A stretch of DNA of 64,000 nucleotides from Marinobacter bohaiensis (GCF_003258515.1 NZ_QGEH01000007.1:62001-126000), one strand, 5' to 3'. Positions 36,602 to 50,169 are shown, counted from the first letter of the stretch. Numbers and translations: made by a program. Notes: generated from the sequence alone by a model not told the origin.

Positions 36602-37478
36602 TTCCAAGAGGCTATCTATCCTGGCCGAAGTAAGATGTTCCACGTGGAACATCTTACTTCGATGCCTTTTCTCCTTCGCTTCCCTTCCCGAGTATCAGTA
36701 AGTCCCTTGTTCAAGGTCATGTCTCTCCTGCTACCGGCCCGTTGAACATCCTTTACCGATAGATCATCAACGGTAATCGGTGAATGACGGCCGAGACTTT
36801 TGGCTCTGCCTGGTCCGCTACTCTTTTCTGCTGGTGACCGTCTTTGGAACTTCGATGCGCCGATTGTGGGTAGGGTAGGGTTTGGCTCTCGGAGCTCCAG
36901 AACTTTGATGACTCCTGGTTAAACTCTGTCCAGAGGAAATCCGAAGCGACAAACCTTAGCGAATCAGAAAGGATATCTGTGGAAAACTTTCTGGGCGGGC
37001 TGTCCGCTGCGGAGATTGGTGCCGTATGCACAGTCGGTCTCCCGGAATGGCTCGACGGAATTTTGGTGCGATAGCAGCCGTGCGCTGACTCAATTGGCGA
37101 GTGCGCTATGTCATTAAGGGCCGCGCCAGCCAAGGCTTTACGCCGTGTTAGCGATATAGGAAGGAGCAGGGCTGGCCAGATTCGTGAGCGGAGTTGGGGC
37201 AGAATCGGTGTTCTGGTCGAAGCCTTCGAGACCGGCCCTTCGCCACGGATTATCCTGTGGACAACTGTGTGGGAGAAATTCGCGCCGGCGCGAATGCCTG
37301 AGTAATTTGGGGAAGCGAGCCAGCGAATTTATACACAGCGGCGGAGCGATTGAGGCGTTTCGGAACGTTGGGTTTAGGAACGCCGTGTTGCTGAAGGATG
37401 TCGACGTCGGGACTGCATTCGCTGCCCGTTAACCTGTAGACTACGGACTGGCCTTTCTGGAACGGACACACCGGGTGC
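36602..37478. other. Long intergenic region between the AarF-like gene and recF
   Basis: 877 nt without a credible gene. It holds a parS-centred palindrome (36626-36661), TGTGGAAAA (36977), TGTGGACAA (about 37248), a consensus-type DnaA box TTATACACA (37329-37337) and an 18-bp palindrome ATTCGCGCCGGCGCGAAT (37278-37295). Small open frames here look like chance. The recF promoter must lie near the right end. It could be a second DnaA/ParB control region or the remains of a lost gene. Confidence 0.5.
36626..36661. other. parS site inside a 36-bp perfect palindrome
   Basis: The core TGTTCCACGTGGAACA at 36636-36651 is the ParB-binding centromere sequence. Symmetry extends to 18-bp arms (36626-36643 and 36644-36661), longer than ParB needs. 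Lying just after the AarF-like stop and followed by CCTTTTCT, the RNA hairpin could also help end transcription. parA/parB are presumably left of mnmG, outside the window. Confidence 0.92.
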
Positions 37479-38597
37479 ATGGCACTACTCAGACTTCAGA
37501 CCCAACAGTTTCGTAACCTGGCGCCCGCCAATCTCAACTTTTCCCCTTCCGTGAACCTGATCTACGGTGCCAATGGCAGCGGCAAGAGCAGCGTGTTGGA
37601 AGCCATTGCCTATCTCGGCCTCGGGCGATCCTTCCGGGTCAATCGTCACGAAGCGGTGGTTTGCCACGGACAAGAGAACCTGACGGTGTTTGGCGAAGTC
37701 CGTGAGCCTGAGCCGGCGGGCGCGTCGCCCCACCCCCTGACCCATCGCATTGGTCTGTTTCGGGATGTCGCCCAGGGCGAGACCCGCTTGAAGGTGGATG
37801 GCGAACGTGTGAAGACGCTTTCCTTCGTGGCGCGTCATTTGCCCGTGTCCGTGATCGATCCGGGGACTTTCGATATTGTGACCGGTGGTCCCGGGAAGCG
37901 TCGGCAGTTTCTCGACTGGTCAGTGTTCCACGTGGAACATGGTTTCTCGACCCTGTGGCAGCAGTGCCAGCGGGCGATTTCGCAGCGGAATAAAATTCTC
38001 AGAAATGGTAGAATTGACGAATCGTTGCTCAGCATCTGGGACCGTCAGTATGTTGCTCTGGCGGAGCAGGTGACTGAAGTCCGAAAAGCCGTGTTCGATC
38101 AGTTCCGCCCGCTGCTGGAGCGCATCATCGAGGATATCGATGCGCCGTGGCGACAGGATCTCAAGTTCGAGTTTTTTCCCGGCTGGGATCGCAAAGCCCG
38201 TCTGGCGGATGTGCTGGCCGGGCACCGGGAGCAGGAATCCAAGGTAGGACATACCCTGTACGGCCCCAATCGTGCCGACGTACGCGTCAAATACCAGGGT
38301 CGCCCGGTGGCGGAAACCCTGTCGCGAGGCCAGCAGAAAACCCTGGTGATACTGATGAAGATTGCCCAGGGCGAGCTGCTCAAGCAGCACGGCCGGCAAT
38401 GCACGTTCTTACTGGACGATATCAACGCGGAGCTCGACGAGAATCACCGTCGAATGCTGGCTGGCAAGCTCCGAGATCTTGGCAGCCAGGTGTTCATCAC
38501 CTCGATCGAACCGCCACGACCTGCCGAACTCTGGCAGGAACCCATGCCCGATTTCAAAGTGTTCCACGTGGAACATGGCGAGTTTACGGAAGAATAA
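37479..38597 (+). CDS. recF: DNA replication and repair protein RecF
   Basis: 372-residue SMC-like ATPase that loads RecA at gapped DNA. Visible are Walker A YGANGSGKSSVLEA (about 30-43), the family block VIDPGTFDIVTGGPGKRRQF, the ABC signature LSRGQQKTLVILM and Walker B LLDDINAELD. Two exact parS sites lie in the gene and, being in the same frame, each encodes VFHVEHG (residues 149-155 and 361-367). gyrB follows after 24 nt. Confidence 0.97.
   Translation: MALLRLQTQQFRNLAPANLNFSPSVNLIYGANGSGKSSVLEAIAYLGLGRSFRVNRHEAVVCHGQENLTVFGEVREPEPAGASPHPLTHRIGLFRDVAQGETRLKVDGERVKTLSFVARHLPVSVIDPGTFDIVTGGPGKRRQFLDWSVFHVEHGFSTLWQQCQRAISQRNKILRNGRIDESLLSIWDRQYVALAEQVTEVRKAVFDQFRPLLERIIEDIDAPWRQDLKFEFFPGWDRKARLADVLAGHREQESKVGHTLYGPNRADVRVKYQGRPVAETLSRGQQKTLVILMKIAQGELLKQHGRQCTFLLDDINAELDENHRRMLAGKLRDLGSQVFITSIEPPRPAELWQEPMPDFKVFHVEHGEFTEE
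37924..37939. other. parS site within recF (first)
   Basis: Exact TGTTCCACGTGGAACA, the 16-bp ParB-binding palindrome, encoding part of VFHVEH in RecF. Identical to the sites at 36636 and 38560. Confidence 0.92.
38560..38575. other. parS site within recF (second, near the 3' end)
   Basis: Exact TGTTCCACGTGGAACA in the last codons of recF, again read as VFHVEHG. With the sites at 36636 and 37924 it makes a cluster of three in 2 kb close to the origin, as expected for a chromosomal centromere. Confidence 0.92.
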
Positions 38598-41036
<2,439 letters not shown>

Positions 41037-41076
41037 AAAGCTGTGGATAGATCTGTTAAAAGATCTGGATATAAAG

Positions 41077-41103
41077 AGCCCGGGCATTGCCCGGGCTTTT
41101 TTA
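41077..41103 (+). terminator. Rho-independent terminator after gyrB
   Basis: A 9-bp perfect stem, AGCCCGGGC and GCCCGGGCT with an ATT loop (41077-41097), is followed by a T-run. It closes the dnaA-to-gyrB block. Confidence 0.92.
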
Positions 41104-41145
41104 TATCTGTGGAAAACTCAATTGAAGGGGAGGATCCGTGGCCGA

Positions 41146-41895
41146 TCAGGACTTGTCTTTGTCGTCCTGGGCGGCGGCCAGGGCCGGTGACAGTACCTCT
41201 TCCAGCTTGAAGCCGGTCAGGTTACGGATGGCGCGCCACAGATAGTAGAAAATGGCGATCATCATGATCATCGAGGGGATGGCGATCATCGGATAGCTCA
41301 CCAGGGTCATCTGGCCCAGCTCCTCATTGAACGCCGGTGTGCCGGACGGGCTGGTGACGATCCATTTGGCGATGATGTAGTTCATCACCGAGGAAAACAG
41401 GAATGTGCCCGCGAAGTAGTAGCTGGCCCGCATCAGACGGGTTTCGAACACCCCTTCATTGCCCTTCTCCACCAGCGCATCGTGGATTTTATCCACATCG
41501 AGCACCGTGCGGTTGTACAGTAGCGTCCGCACCAGTGGATAACGCGTCTTTGTGGATATCAGCACGGCCAGGCCGATGATCAGTGGCACGGCGGCTTCCT
41601 TGATCGCCAGCCATTCGGCATCCAGGTGCAGCAGGCCGATGCCGCCGGTCAACAGGATGCTGATCAGCCCCAGTACCGCAATGAAGTTCTTCTTGCCAAA
41701 GCGGACCAGTTCATACAGACCCCAACCCAATGGAAAGGCCAGCGCCACGATGAGCGCGTTGGCCGACCCCAGGTCCTGCTCGCCGCTGAACTTCATGAGG
41801 ATGACGGAAGGAATAACGATACTGATCAGCAGGTCGGCCCAGGGGCGTTGCTGATGTTTCGGCGCGGTGGCGGCCGCTGAGGATTGTTGACTCAT
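41146..41895 (-). CDS. VC0807-family inner-membrane protein
   Basis: 249 residues with several membrane helices (LLISIVIPSVILMKFSGEQ; ALIVALAFPLGWGLYEL; FIAVLGLISILLTGGIGLLHL; FLFSSVMNYIIAKWIV; MIAIPSMIMMIAIFYYLW). The pattern and the SGEQDLG and SVMNYIIAKWIV segments fit my recollection of VC0807-type proteins, whose function is unknown. ATG 41895 (MSQQSSAAAT) is chosen. A longer open frame to 42171 would run through the tRNA gene and is rejected. In Pseudomonas the corresponding slot between gyrB and gmhB holds an acyltransferase gene. Confidence 0.8.
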   Translation of the reverse strand: MSQQSSAAATAPKHQQRPWADLLISIVIPSVILMKFSGEQDLGSANALIVALAFPLGWGLYELVRFGKKNFIAVLGLISILLTGGIGLLHLDAEWLAIKEAAVPLIIGLAVLISTKTRYPLVRTLLYNRTVLDVDKIHDALVEKGNEGVFETRLMRASYYFAGTFLFSSVMNYIIAKWIVTSPSGTPAFNEELGQMTLVSYPMIAIPSMIMMIAIFYYLWRAIRNLTGFKLEEVLSPALAAAQDDKDKS

Positions 41896-42053
41896 AGTGC
41901 GCGAATCCGGTCGGTCAGGAAGGCTTTGCCGTTGGCAACGTTGCTGCTGGCAGTATACCGAAGAATGGCGGTTACGGCCTGACCTTTCAAGATTGGGATT
42001 GATCTGTGGAAAACGCGGGGTAAATGACGCTAAGTCATTGAAGGGAGGGAAAA

Positions 42054-42130
<77 letters not shown>

Positions 42131-42221
42131 AATTTCGGCCGTATTATACTGATGATTGCGGGGAATGCCACCCCCTTATGCGGTCTTTTTTGCCGGCCGG
42201 CGAGTCAGTCGGTGGGCGGGA

Positions 42222-42776
42222 TCAGGATCCGTCCGCGCCGAGCAGGTTATCCACAAACGCAGACAGATTCTTCCAGACCGTCACAGCGCCCAGAGGCGCT
42301 TTGTGTAGCTCTTTTTCGGTTTGCCGGCCGTTGCCCGTACGAACCAGCGCGGCGGCCTTACAGCCCGCCGCCAGGCCCGCCTCGAGGTCCTTGCGACTGT
42401 CCCCCACCATGATCGCGTCCGTCAGGTCCGCCAGACCCAGTTGGTCGCGGATGTCCTCCAGCAGACCGGTGCGGGGTTTGCGGCAGTTGCAGTCCTCGTC
42501 CGGGTGATGCGGACAGTAGGCGATGCAGTCGATGCGACCGCCCACGGCGTCCACCAGGCGGCGCAGCTGGGCGTGCATGGCGTCGAGGATGAGATGGTCG
42601 TAGAAACCCCGGGCGATGCCGGACTGGTTGGTGGCCACGGCCACCTGATGCCCGGCCCGGGTCAGGCGGCCAATGGCGTCGATGCTGCTGGCTATCGGCA
42701 GCCACTCCTCGACCGAACAGATGTATTCACCGTGGTAACGGTTAATCACTCCGTCGCGGTCGAGGATGATCAGCAT
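42222..42776 (-). CDS. gmhB: D-glycero-beta-D-manno-heptose-1,7-bisphosphate 7-phosphatase
   Basis: 184-residue HAD-superfamily phosphatase of ADP-heptose synthesis for the lipopolysaccharide inner core. The nucleophile motif is ILDRDGVIN (Asp 6 and 8), followed by ATNQSGIARG and the zinc-binding loop CPHHPDEDCNCRKPRTG typical of GmhB, then the acidic MVGDSRKDLEAG. It follows glyS by 4 nt and is probably in the glyQ-glyS-gmhB transcript, as in Pseudomonas. DnaA box at 42247-42255. Confidence 0.95.
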   Translation of the reverse strand: MLIILDRDGVINRYHGEYICSVEEWLPIASSIDAIGRLTRAGHQVAVATNQSGIARGFYDHLILDAMHAQLRRLVDAVGGRIDCIAYCPHHPDEDCNCRKPRTGLLEDIRDQLGLADLTDAIMVGDSRKDLEAGLAAGCKAAALVRTGNGRQTEKELHKAPLGAVTVWKNLSAFVDNLLGADGS

Positions 42777-42780
42777 CGCG

Positions 42781-44862
42781 CTAGCCGGTCGGCAGCAGGG
42801 AAATGTCCGCCACCTGCAGGAACAGGTTCCGCAGGCGATTGAGCAGCGCCAGCCGGTTACGTTTCACGGACTCGTCGTCGGCCATCACCATGACCTCGTC
42901 GAAGAAACGGTCCACCGTCTCGCGCAGATCCGCCAGGGACGCCAGTGCCGCGGCGTAGTCGCCTCGTGCGAACAGCGGCGCAACCTTCTCCGCCTGGGCG
43001 TCCACCGCGTCGGCCAGCGCCTTCTCAGCGTCGTCCTGCAGCAGACTGGCGTCGACGGTGTCGCCCAGACTGTCCCCACCCTGCTTCACCAGGATGTTGG
43101 ACACGCGCTTGTTGGCAGCGGCCAAGGCTTCGGCGGCCGGCAGCTGACGGAATTTTTCCACAGCCTGGATACGCTGTTCGAAGTCCAGCGGCCGGGTCGG
43201 ACGGCGGGCGTGCACCGCCAGGTAAACCTCGGCGCCGATGCCCTGTTCCTCGTAATGGGCGCGGAACCGTTCCAGCATGTAGTCCACCACCGGCGTGACC
43301 GGGTCCTCCACCGTCAGCGAGGTGAAGTTATCGGCCGCCCACTGGCAGCAGGTTTGCAGGTCCAGCGGCAGCTCACGCTCGACGATGATACGCAGCACGC
43401 CCAGCGACGAGCGACGCAGGCCGAACGGGTCGCGGGTACCGGAAGGCGGCTGGTTGATACCGAACAGGCCGACCAGCGAGTCCAGGCGATCCGCCAGTGC
43501 CACCGCGCTACCGGTCAGGCTGCGGGGCAGGTCGTCGCCGGCAAAGCGCGGCATGTACTGCTCGTTCAGGGCCCCGGCCACCTCGTCCGGCTCGCCGTCG
43601 TTGCGGGCGTAGTATTCGCCCATGATGCCCTGCAGGTCGGTGAACTCCAGCACCATTTCGCTGACCAGGTCGGTCTTGGCCAGCATCGCGGCGCGCTCGG
43701 CGTATTGCGGGTTGCCGTCGATGGCTTCGGCAATCTTCTTCGCCAGGCTGGCCACGCGCACGGACTTGTCGTGCAGGCTGCCCAGTTTTTCCTGGAAGAC
43801 GATCGGCTTGAGGGCGTCGATGCGGCTTTCCAGGGTGTGCTTGCGGTCGGTGTCGTAGAAGAAGGCGGCATCGGCCAGACGCGGACGGATGACCTTCTCG
43901 TTGCCTTCGACCACCTGTTGCGGGTCCTTGCTCTCCAGATTGGCCACGGTGATGAACAACGGCAGCATGCGATCTGCGTTATCCACAACGTGGAAGTACT
44001 TCTGGTGTTCCTTCATGGAGGAGATCAGCGCCTCGGCGGGCACGTCCAGGAAGCGTTCCTCGAAAGCGCCCATCAGCGGCACCGGCCACTCGTTGAGGGC
44101 GGTGACCTCGTCCAGCAGTTCCTCATCGATGACGGCCTTACCGTCCTTTTCCTGCGCCAGGCGGGTCACGCCGGCGCGGATCTTGTCGCGACGTTCGGCA
44201 AAGTTGGCCAGCACGTAGCCTTCCTCGCGCAGGACCAGTTCGTAGGCGTCCGGCGTCGGAATAATCAGTTCCTTGGGGCAATGGAAGCGGTGGCCGCGGG
44301 TCTCGTTACCCGCCGGCAGCCCCATGATGTCGGCGTCGATGATCTTGCTGCCGAACAGCAGCACGATCCAGTGCACCGGGCGCACGAATTCGGACTTGTG
44401 GGCGCCCCAGCGCATGCGCTTGGGAATCGGCAGACCGGCCAGCGACTGGTTGACCAGATCCGGCACCAGATCGGCGGTGGCCTTGCCCTGCTCGACGGTG
44501 CGGTAGACCACCCAGGCGCCCTTTTCGGTTTCCAGGGTATCCAGCTGGTCCGGCGTCACGCCCAGGGACGTGGCGAAGCCGGTCAGCGCGCGGGTCGGGT
44601 TGCCGGCGTCGTCGAAGGCCGCCTTCACGGCGGGACCGCGTTTTTCCACAGCCTTGTCCGGCTGGGCGTCGGCCAGGTCACTGACGCGGATGGCCAGACG
44701 GCGCGGCGCGGCAAAGGATTCCACCTTGCCATACTCGATACCGGCGTCGTCGAGGCCTTTGCAGAAACCGGCGGTGAACGCCTCGGACAGCGTCTTCAGC
44801 GCCTTGGGAGGCAGCTCCTCGGTGCCGATTTCGACCAGAAAATCCTGTGTTGCCATGATCAT
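42781..44862 (-). CDS. glyS: Glycine--tRNA ligase beta subunit
   Basis: 693-residue beta subunit of the bacterial two-subunit glycyl-tRNA synthetase. The N-terminus [20 protein letters not shown] is diagnostic, and the C-terminal region is the anticodon-binding helical domain. The ATG at 44862 overlaps the glyQ stop codon (ATGA), coupling the two subunits; a second ATG at 44856 gives MATQDF. DnaA box at 43979-43987. Confidence 0.97.
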   Translation of the reverse strand: MIMATQDFLVEIGTEELPPKALKTLSEAFTAGFCKGLDDAGIEYGKVESFAAPRRLAIRVSDLADAQPDKAVEKRGPAVKAAFDDAGNPTRALTGFATSLGVTPDQLDTLETEKGAWVVYRTVEQGKATADLVPDLVNQSLAGLPIPKRMRWGAHKSEFVRPVHWIVLLFGSKIIDADIMGLPAGNETRGHRFHCPKELIIPTPDAYELVLREEGYVLANFAERRDKIRAGVTRLAQEKDGKAVIDEELLDEVTALNEWPVPLMGAFEERFLDVPAEALISSMKEHQKYFHVVDNADRMLPLFITVANLESKDPQQVVEGNEKVIRPRLADAAFFYDTDRKHTLESRIDALKPIVFQEKLGSLHDKSVRVASLAKKIAEAIDGNPQYAERAAMLAKTDLVSEMVLEFTDLQGIMGEYYARNDGEPDEVAGALNEQYMPRFAGDDLPRSLTGSAVALADRLDSLVGLFGINQPPSGTRDPFGLRRSSLGVLRIIVERELPLDLQTCCQWAADNFTSLTVEDPVTPVVDYMLERFRAHYEEQGIGAEVYLAVHARRPTRPLDFEQRIQAVEKFRQLPAAEALAAANKRVSNILVKQGGDSLGDTVDASLLQDDAEKALADAVDAQAEKVAPLFARGDYAAALASLADLRETVDRFFDEVMVMADDESVKRNRLALLNRLRNLFLQVADISLLPTG

Positions 44863-45803
44863 GCGTCCCCTTTTTCCGCGTCCGCCAGCATTTCTTCACG
44901 CAGGGCATCCGGCGCCATGGGGAAGCCCAGAGCCTTGCGGCTGTCGAAATAGGCCCGGGCCACGGCGCGGGCCAGGGTGCGTACGCGGAGGATATAGCGC
45001 TGCCGCTCCGTCACGGAAATGGCGTGACGGGCATCGAGCAGGTTAAACGTGTGCGAAGCCTTCAGAACCTGTTCGTAGGCCGGCAGGGCCAGGCCCGCTT
45101 CGATCAGGCGCTGGCTTTCGCGCTCGTGAACGTCGAAGCACTGGAACAGGAAGTCGATGTCGGCGTGTTCGAAGTTGTAGGTCGACATTTCCACCTCGTT
45201 CTGGTGGAACACGTCGCCGTAGGTCACCACGCCGTCCGGGCCTTCTGTCCAGACCAGGTCATAGACGCTGTCGACGCCCTGCAGGTACATCGCGATGCGC
45301 TCGAGACCGTAGGTCAGCTCGCCGGTAACCGGGTAGCATTCCAGGCCGCCCACCTGCTGGAAGTAGGTGAACTGGGTGACTTCCATGCCGTTGAGCCAGA
45401 TTTCCCAGCCCAGGCCCCAGGCGCCCAGCGTGGGCGATTCCCAGTTGTCCTCGACGAAGCGGATGTCATGCACCAGCGGGTCCAGGCCCAGCGCCTTGAG
45501 CGAATCCAGGTACAGCTCCTGGATGTTGTCCGGCGATGGCTTGAGCACCACCTGGAACTGGTAGTAATGCTGCAGACGGTTGGGGTTTTCCCCGTAACGG
45601 CCATCGGTGGGCCGGCGGCTGGGCTGAACGTAGGCCGCGTTCCAGGTTTCCGGACCGATCGCCCGCAGGAAAGTGGACGGGTGAAAAGTGCCGGCCCCGA
45701 CTTCCATATCCAGCGGCTGCTGAACGACGCAGCCGTGCCGTGCCCAGAATTGCTGCAGGGCCAGGATAAGGCCCTGGAAAGTCTTGATGTCCGTGTTTGC
45801 CAT
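44859..45803 (-). CDS. glyQ: Glycine--tRNA ligase alpha subunit
   Basis: 314-residue catalytic alpha subunit. Characteristic sequence includes [59 protein letters not shown] and [23 protein letters not shown] 45803 ([10 protein letters not shown]) is the natural start; upstream in-frame codons to 45887 look like leader. About 199 nt separate it from the trkH stop to the right and should hold its promoter. Confidence 0.97.
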   Translation of the reverse strand: MANTDIKTFQGLILALQQFWARHGCVVQQPLDMEVGAGTFHPSTFLRAIGPETWNAAYVQPSRRPTDGRYGENPNRLQHYYQFQVVLKPSPDNIQELYLDSLKALGLDPLVHDIRFVEDNWESPTLGAWGLGWEIWLNGMEVTQFTYFQQVGGLECYPVTGELTYGLERIAMYLQGVDSVYDLVWTEGPDGVVTYGDVFHQNEVEMSTYNFEHADIDFLFQCFDVHERESQRLIEAGLALPAYEQVLKASHTFNLLDARHAISVTERQRYILRVRTLARAVARAYFDSRKALGFPMAPDALREEMLADAEKGDA

Positions 45804-46002
45804 CTCAGTCACGACGGTTGCCTGTCTATCTCTCTGTGTGTGGCGCCTTGCGCACTGGTTAAGTGGGGATCGGGCGTGTGGAAACAACCCGCGGCGCGCG
45901 CGAAAACCGGCATTATACGCTTCTCGCCACGCTATTTCGAAACCTGTTCGTGTTTTGTACAGTCGACTTGGGCCGCCGCCTCCCCGTCTGGAACGGCGCG
46001 TG

Positions 46003-47451
46003 CTAGCGACGCCAGAAAGCGGGGGTCAGCAGCAACAGCAGGGTGAACACTTCCAGCCGCCCAAGCAGCATGGAAAAGCACAGCACCCACTTGGCGGTAT
46101 CGTTGATGGTGCCGTAATGATAGGTCACCTCGCCCAGGCCGGGGCCCAGGTTGTTGATGGTGGCGCCGACGGCGGTCCAGGCGGTCACCTGATCTAGCCC
46201 GGTGGCCTGCAGGATCACCAGCAGCACCACGAACATGAACATGTAGACCGAGAAGAAGCCCCACACCGCCTGCAGCACCCGGTCCGAGACCGGCCGGTTG
46301 CCCAGTTTGACCGGCATCACCGCGTTGGGGTGCAGCAGGCGTTTCATTTCCCGCGACCCCTGCCGGAAGATCAGCAGGATGCGCACCACCTTGATGCCGC
46401 CGCCGGTGGACGCCGCACAGCCCCCCATGAAGGACATCACGAACAGCAGGAACGGCAGCATGGCTGGCCACACGGAGAAGTCCGCGGTGGCGTAGCCGGT
46501 GGTGGTGGCCAGGGAGACCACCTCGAAGATGCCGCTGGTGACCGCTTCCATGGGGCCCAGAGTGTCGGTGCCGATAAGGACGCCGATGGTGATCAGGCTG
46601 ACCACGATCAGCGCGCCGATATACAGCTTGAATTCCGAGTCCGCCAGATAGAGCAGCGGATTGCGCTGGCGCCAGGCCATGAAGTGCAGCGCGAAATTGG
46701 CGCCGGACAGCACCATGAACACCACCGCGATCATCTCGATCACCGGGCTGTTGAAATAGCCGATGCTGGCGTCGTGGGTGGAAAACCCGCCGATGGCGAT
46801 GGTGGAGAAACTGTGGCCGATGGCGTCGAACCAGCTCATGCCCGCCATCCAGTAGGCAATGGCGCAGATCGCGGTGAGCGACACGTAGATGTACCACAGC
46901 GCCTTGGCGGTTTCCGCGATGCGTGGGGTGAGCTTATTGTCCTTGACCGGGCCCGGTACCTCGGCGCGGTACAGCTGCATGCCCCCGATGCCCAGCATCG
47001 GCAGGATCGCTACCGCCAGCACGATGATCCCCATGCCGCCCAGCCACTGCAGCTGCTGGCGATACCAGAGGATCGAATGCGGCAGGTCGTCGATGCCGGT
47101 GATCACCGTGGCGCCGGTGGTGGTCAGGCCGGAGACGGCTTCGAACAGCGAATCCACGTAGGAATGAGGCGGGTTATCGCTGAGGTAGAAGGGAATCGAG
47201 CCGGCCACGCTCAGTACCACCCAGAACAGGGTGGTGATCAGGAACCCGTCGCGCACCCGCAGGTCGCCGTGCACCGAATGGAACGGCGCCCACACCAGCA
47301 GCCCACCGATGAAGACAATCGCCATGGCGTCGGCGAAGCGCAGCCACTGACCGTCGTCATAGATCAGCGAGATGCCCAGCGGCGGCAGCATGGTGAAGCT
47401 GAACAGCATCATCAGGATGCCGAGGATCTTGAGAATGACCGACAGTCGCAT
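46003..47451 (-). CDS. trkH: Trk potassium uptake channel subunit TrkH
   Basis: 482-residue membrane protein of the low-affinity K+ uptake system. The pore-loop sequences [48 protein letters not shown] and [17 protein letters not shown] correspond to the four selectivity-filter repeats. It follows trkA by 19 nt, and TrkA gates this channel. In a marine cell, K+ uptake is the first osmotic response, in line with ectD in this window. Confidence 0.96.
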   Translation of the reverse strand: MRLSVILKILGILMMLFSFTMLPPLGISLIYDDGQWLRFADAMAIVFIGGLLVWAPFHSVHGDLRVRDGFLITTLFWVVLSVAGSIPFYLSDNPPHSYVDSLFEAVSGLTTTGATVITGIDDLPHSILWYRQQLQWLGGMGIIVLAVAILPMLGIGGMQLYRAEVPGPVKDNKLTPRIAETAKALWYIYVSLTAICAIAYWMAGMSWFDAIGHSFSTIAIGGFSTHDASIGYFNSPVIEMIAVVFMVLSGANFALHFMAWRQRNPLLYLADSEFKLYIGALIVVSLITIGVLIGTDTLGPMEAVTSGIFEVVSLATTTGYATADFSVWPAMLPFLLFVMSFMGGCAASTGGGIKVVRILLIFRQGSREMKRLLHPNAVMPVKLGNRPVSDRVLQAVWGFFSVYMFMFVVLLVILQATGLDQVTAWTAVGATINNLGPGLGEVTYHYGTINDTAKWVLCFSMLLGRLEVFTLLLLLTPAFWRR

Positions 47452-47470
47452 GAATCGGATTAAACCCGGA

Positions 47471-48844
47471 TCAGAAGAAGGTCAGACCAACCTGGAACAG
47501 GCGCTCGACGTCGCGGATCCGGGACTTGTCCACAAGGAACAGGATCACGTGATCGTCAGGCTGGACGCGCAGGTGGTCGTGAGCAATCAAAACCTCGTTA
47601 TGGCGCACGATGGCGCCGATGGTGGTGCCTTCCGGCAGCGGGATCTCATCCAGCCGCTTGCCCACCACCTTGGACGACCGGTGGTCGCCGTGGGCGATGG
47701 CCTCAATCGCCTCGGCAGCGCCCCGGCGCAGTGAGTGAACGTTTACGACATCACCCCGGCGCACGTGGGTCAGCAGGCTGCCGATGGTGGTCTGCTGGGG
47801 CGAGATGGCCACATCGATCTCGCCGCCCTGGATCAGGTCCACGTAGTCCGGGTTGTTGATCAGCGTCAGCACCTTGCGCACCCCCAGCCGCTTGGCCAGC
47901 AGCGACGCCATGATGTTGGCCTCGTCGTCGTTGGTGACGGCGCAGAAGACGTCGGTGCTCTCGATGTTCTCTTCCAGCAGCAGGTCTTTGTTGGCGGCAT
48001 TGCCCTGCAACACGATGGTTTTGCGCAGGTTTTCCGACAGCATCACGCAGCGGTCCCGGTTGCGCTCGATCAGCTTCACCTGGTAGCGGTTTTCCAGGTT
48101 GTGCGCCAGGCGCTGGCCGATATTACCGCCGCCGCAGATGAAGATGCGCTTGTAGGGTTTTTCCAGCGGTTGCAGCTCGCTCATCACTGAGCGGATGTGG
48201 TCGGTGCCGGCGATGAAGAAGACCTCGTCGCCGTCTTCGATCACCGTGTCCCCCTGCGGGATGATGGGGCGGTCCTTGCGGAAAATCGCCGCTACCCGGG
48301 TATCGATCTTGGGCATGTGGGTGCGCAGGTGAGACAGCTCGTGGCCCACCAGCGGGCCGCCCTTGGTCGCCTGGATGGCGACGAGTCGCGCCAGCCCCTT
48401 GGAGAACTCCAGCACCTGCAGCGCGCCGGGGTACTCGATCAGCCGCGTGATGTGGCGGGTGACCACCTGCTCGGGGCTGATCAGCACGTCGATGGGGAAG
48501 CCGTCGGTGCTGAACAGCTCTTTGCGCGCTAGGTAGGCGTTGGCCCGCACCCGGCTGATCTTGGTCGGCGTCTTGAACAGCGAGTAGGCCACCTGACAGG
48601 CGACCATGTTGGTCTCGTCGCTGTTGGTGACCGCGATCAGCATGTCCGCGTCCTCGGCGCCGGCCTGGCGCAGCACGCTCGGATAGGACCCGCGGCCCTG
48701 CACGGTGCGGATATCGAGCCGGTCCTGGAGCTCGCGCAGCCGGCTGCTGTCACTGTCGATGACGGTGATGTCGTTGGCTTCGTTGGCCAGGTTCTCGGCG
48801 AGGGTGCCGCCGACCTGGCCGGCGCCCAGGATGATGATTTTCAT
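47471..48844 (-). CDS. trkA: Trk system potassium uptake regulatory protein TrkA
   Basis: 457-residue peripheral NAD(H)/nucleotide-binding subunit with two RCK halves: [20 protein letters not shown] near the N-terminus, and [19 protein letters not shown] around residue 233. Each half is followed by a TrkA-C domain. It overlaps rsmB by 4 nt (ATGA) and precedes trkH. Confidence 0.96.
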   Translation of the reverse strand: MKIIILGAGQVGGTLAENLANEANDITVIDSDSSRLRELQDRLDIRTVQGRGSYPSVLRQAGAEDADMLIAVTNSDETNMVACQVAYSLFKTPTKISRVRANAYLARKELFSTDGFPIDVLISPEQVVTRHITRLIEYPGALQVLEFSKGLARLVAIQATKGGPLVGHELSHLRTHMPKIDTRVAAIFRKDRPIIPQGDTVIEDGDEVFFIAGTDHIRSVMSELQPLEKPYKRIFICGGGNIGQRLAHNLENRYQVKLIERNRDRCVMLSENLRKTIVLQGNAANKDLLLEENIESTDVFCAVTNDDEANIMASLLAKRLGVRKVLTLINNPDYVDLIQGGEIDVAISPQQTTIGSLLTHVRRGDVVNVHSLRRGAAEAIEAIAHGDHRSSKVVGKRLDEIPLPEGTTIGAIVRHNEVLIAHDHLRVQPDDHVILFLVDKSRIRDVERLFQVGLTFF

Positions 48845-50169
48845 GACGTAGAGGCCTGATTGGCTGCGTGATCGTCCTGTCGGGTCAGGCAGGCGTAGAA
48901 GAACCCGTCGTGCGACCCGGCGTCCGGGAAGAGCTGCCGCCCTGCGCCGGTGTCCTGACCCCAGGAAACCGGCGGCATGGTCAGGACAGCGTCCTCATGC
49001 GCCTTGATAAAGCGTTGGATTATACGGTGATTTTCCTGCGGGAACACGGAACAGGTGGCGTAGACCAGTTTACCGCCCGGTTTCAGGGTGCTCCACAGGC
49101 GCTCCAGCAGACCCATCTGGATGGCGGCCAGCGGCGTGATGTCGTCCTCGCGCCGCAGCAGTTTGATGTCCGGATGGCGGCGGATCACGCCGCTGGCGCT
49201 GCAGGGCACGTCCAGCAGGATGCGGTCGAACGGCTCCCCATCCCACCAGCGCTCCAGGTCGGCGGCGTCGCCGGCGCTGACCGTGGCCGGCAGACGCAGC
49301 CGCTCCAGGTTTTCCCGCACCCGTTCCAGGCGCTGCGCCGACTGATCCAGAGCCACCACCTCTTTGATTTCTGCCTGTGCCTCCAGAATAGCGCAGGTCT
49401 TGCCGCCTGGCGCGGCGCAGGCGTCCAGCACGCGCTGACCGGGGGCCAGGTCGAGCAGTTCGGTGCACAGCTGGGCTGCCTCGTCCTGCACGCTGACGCG
49501 CCCCTCGGCGAAACCGGGCAGCCGGTCGACGCCGCAGGGTTCCGCGAGCTGGATGCCGTGAGGCGCGAAACGGGTGGCGCTGGCCTCGATGCCGGCCTCA
49601 TCCAGCGCGGCCAGGTAGGCGTCGCGGGTGGTCTGGCGGGCATTGACGCGCAGGGTCATGGGCGCCTGCGCGTTGTTGGCGTCGAGAATCGCCTGCCACT
49701 GGTCCGGCCAGTTATGGCGCAGCTTTTCGGTGAGCCACTGGGGGTGGCTGAAGGTCGCGGCCGGCGTCGTTGGCTCGGGCTCGCCGTCGCGCTGGGCCGC
49801 CCGCAGGATGGCGTTCACCAGGCCTGCCAGGTGCGGTTTGCCCAGCGACCGGCAGGCGGCCACGGTTTCATTGAGCACCGCGTGCTCGGCCTGGTGACTG
49901 TGACGCAGCTGGAACAGCGCCTGCAGGATCAGCGGCACCGCAATGCGGTCGCCCTTCTTGAGCGGTTTGTGCAGGCGTGTCTGCAGTTCGGCGTCGAGCC
50001 GGTGGTACCAGCGGCAGGTGCCGTAGCACAGGGCCTGCAACTGGCTGCGGTCCTGTTCCTGGGCCTGGCGCAGGGCCGGTGGCAGCGCATCGGAGAGAGA
50101 CTGCCCCTGGGTGACGGACTGGATCACCCGGGCCGCGAGTGCGCGCAGGGGAAGTTGCTGGCGGGCCAT
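48841..50169 (-). CDS. rsmB: 16S rRNA (cytosine-967-C5)-methyltransferase RsmB
   Basis: 442 residues: an N-terminal NusB-like RNA-binding domain (to about 150) and a SAM methyltransferase domain with [16 protein letters not shown], the catalytic cysteine motif [17 protein letters not shown] and [12 protein letters not shown]. The gene abuts fmt (1 nt apart) and overlaps trkA, matching the conserved def-fmt-rsmB-trkA order. Confidence 0.96.
   Translation of the reverse strand: MARQQLPLRALAARVIQSVTQGQSLSDALPPALRQAQEQDRSQLQALCYGTCRWYHRLDAELQTRLHKPLKKGDRIAVPLILQALFQLRHSHQAEHAVLNETVAACRSLGKPHLAGLVNAILRAAQRDGEPEPTTPAATFSHPQWLTEKLRHNWPDQWQAILDANNAQAPMTLRVNARQTTRDAYLAALDEAGIEASATRFAPHGIQLAEPCGVDRLPGFAEGRVSVQDEAAQLCTELLDLAPGQRVLDACAAPGGKTCAILEAQAEIKEVVALDQSAQRLERVRENLERLRLPATVSAGDAADLERWWDGEPFDRILLDVPCSASGVIRRHPDIKLLRREDDITPLAAIQMGLLERLWSTLKPGGKLVYATCSVFPQENHRIIQRFIKAHEDAVLTMPPVSWGQDTGAGRQLFPDAGSHDGFFYACLTRQDDHAANQASTS

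Noticed and set aside
36753-37133. 126-residue minus-strand frame in the aarF-recF gap
   Set aside because: No family features, unusual composition and no ribosome-binding site; probably chance.
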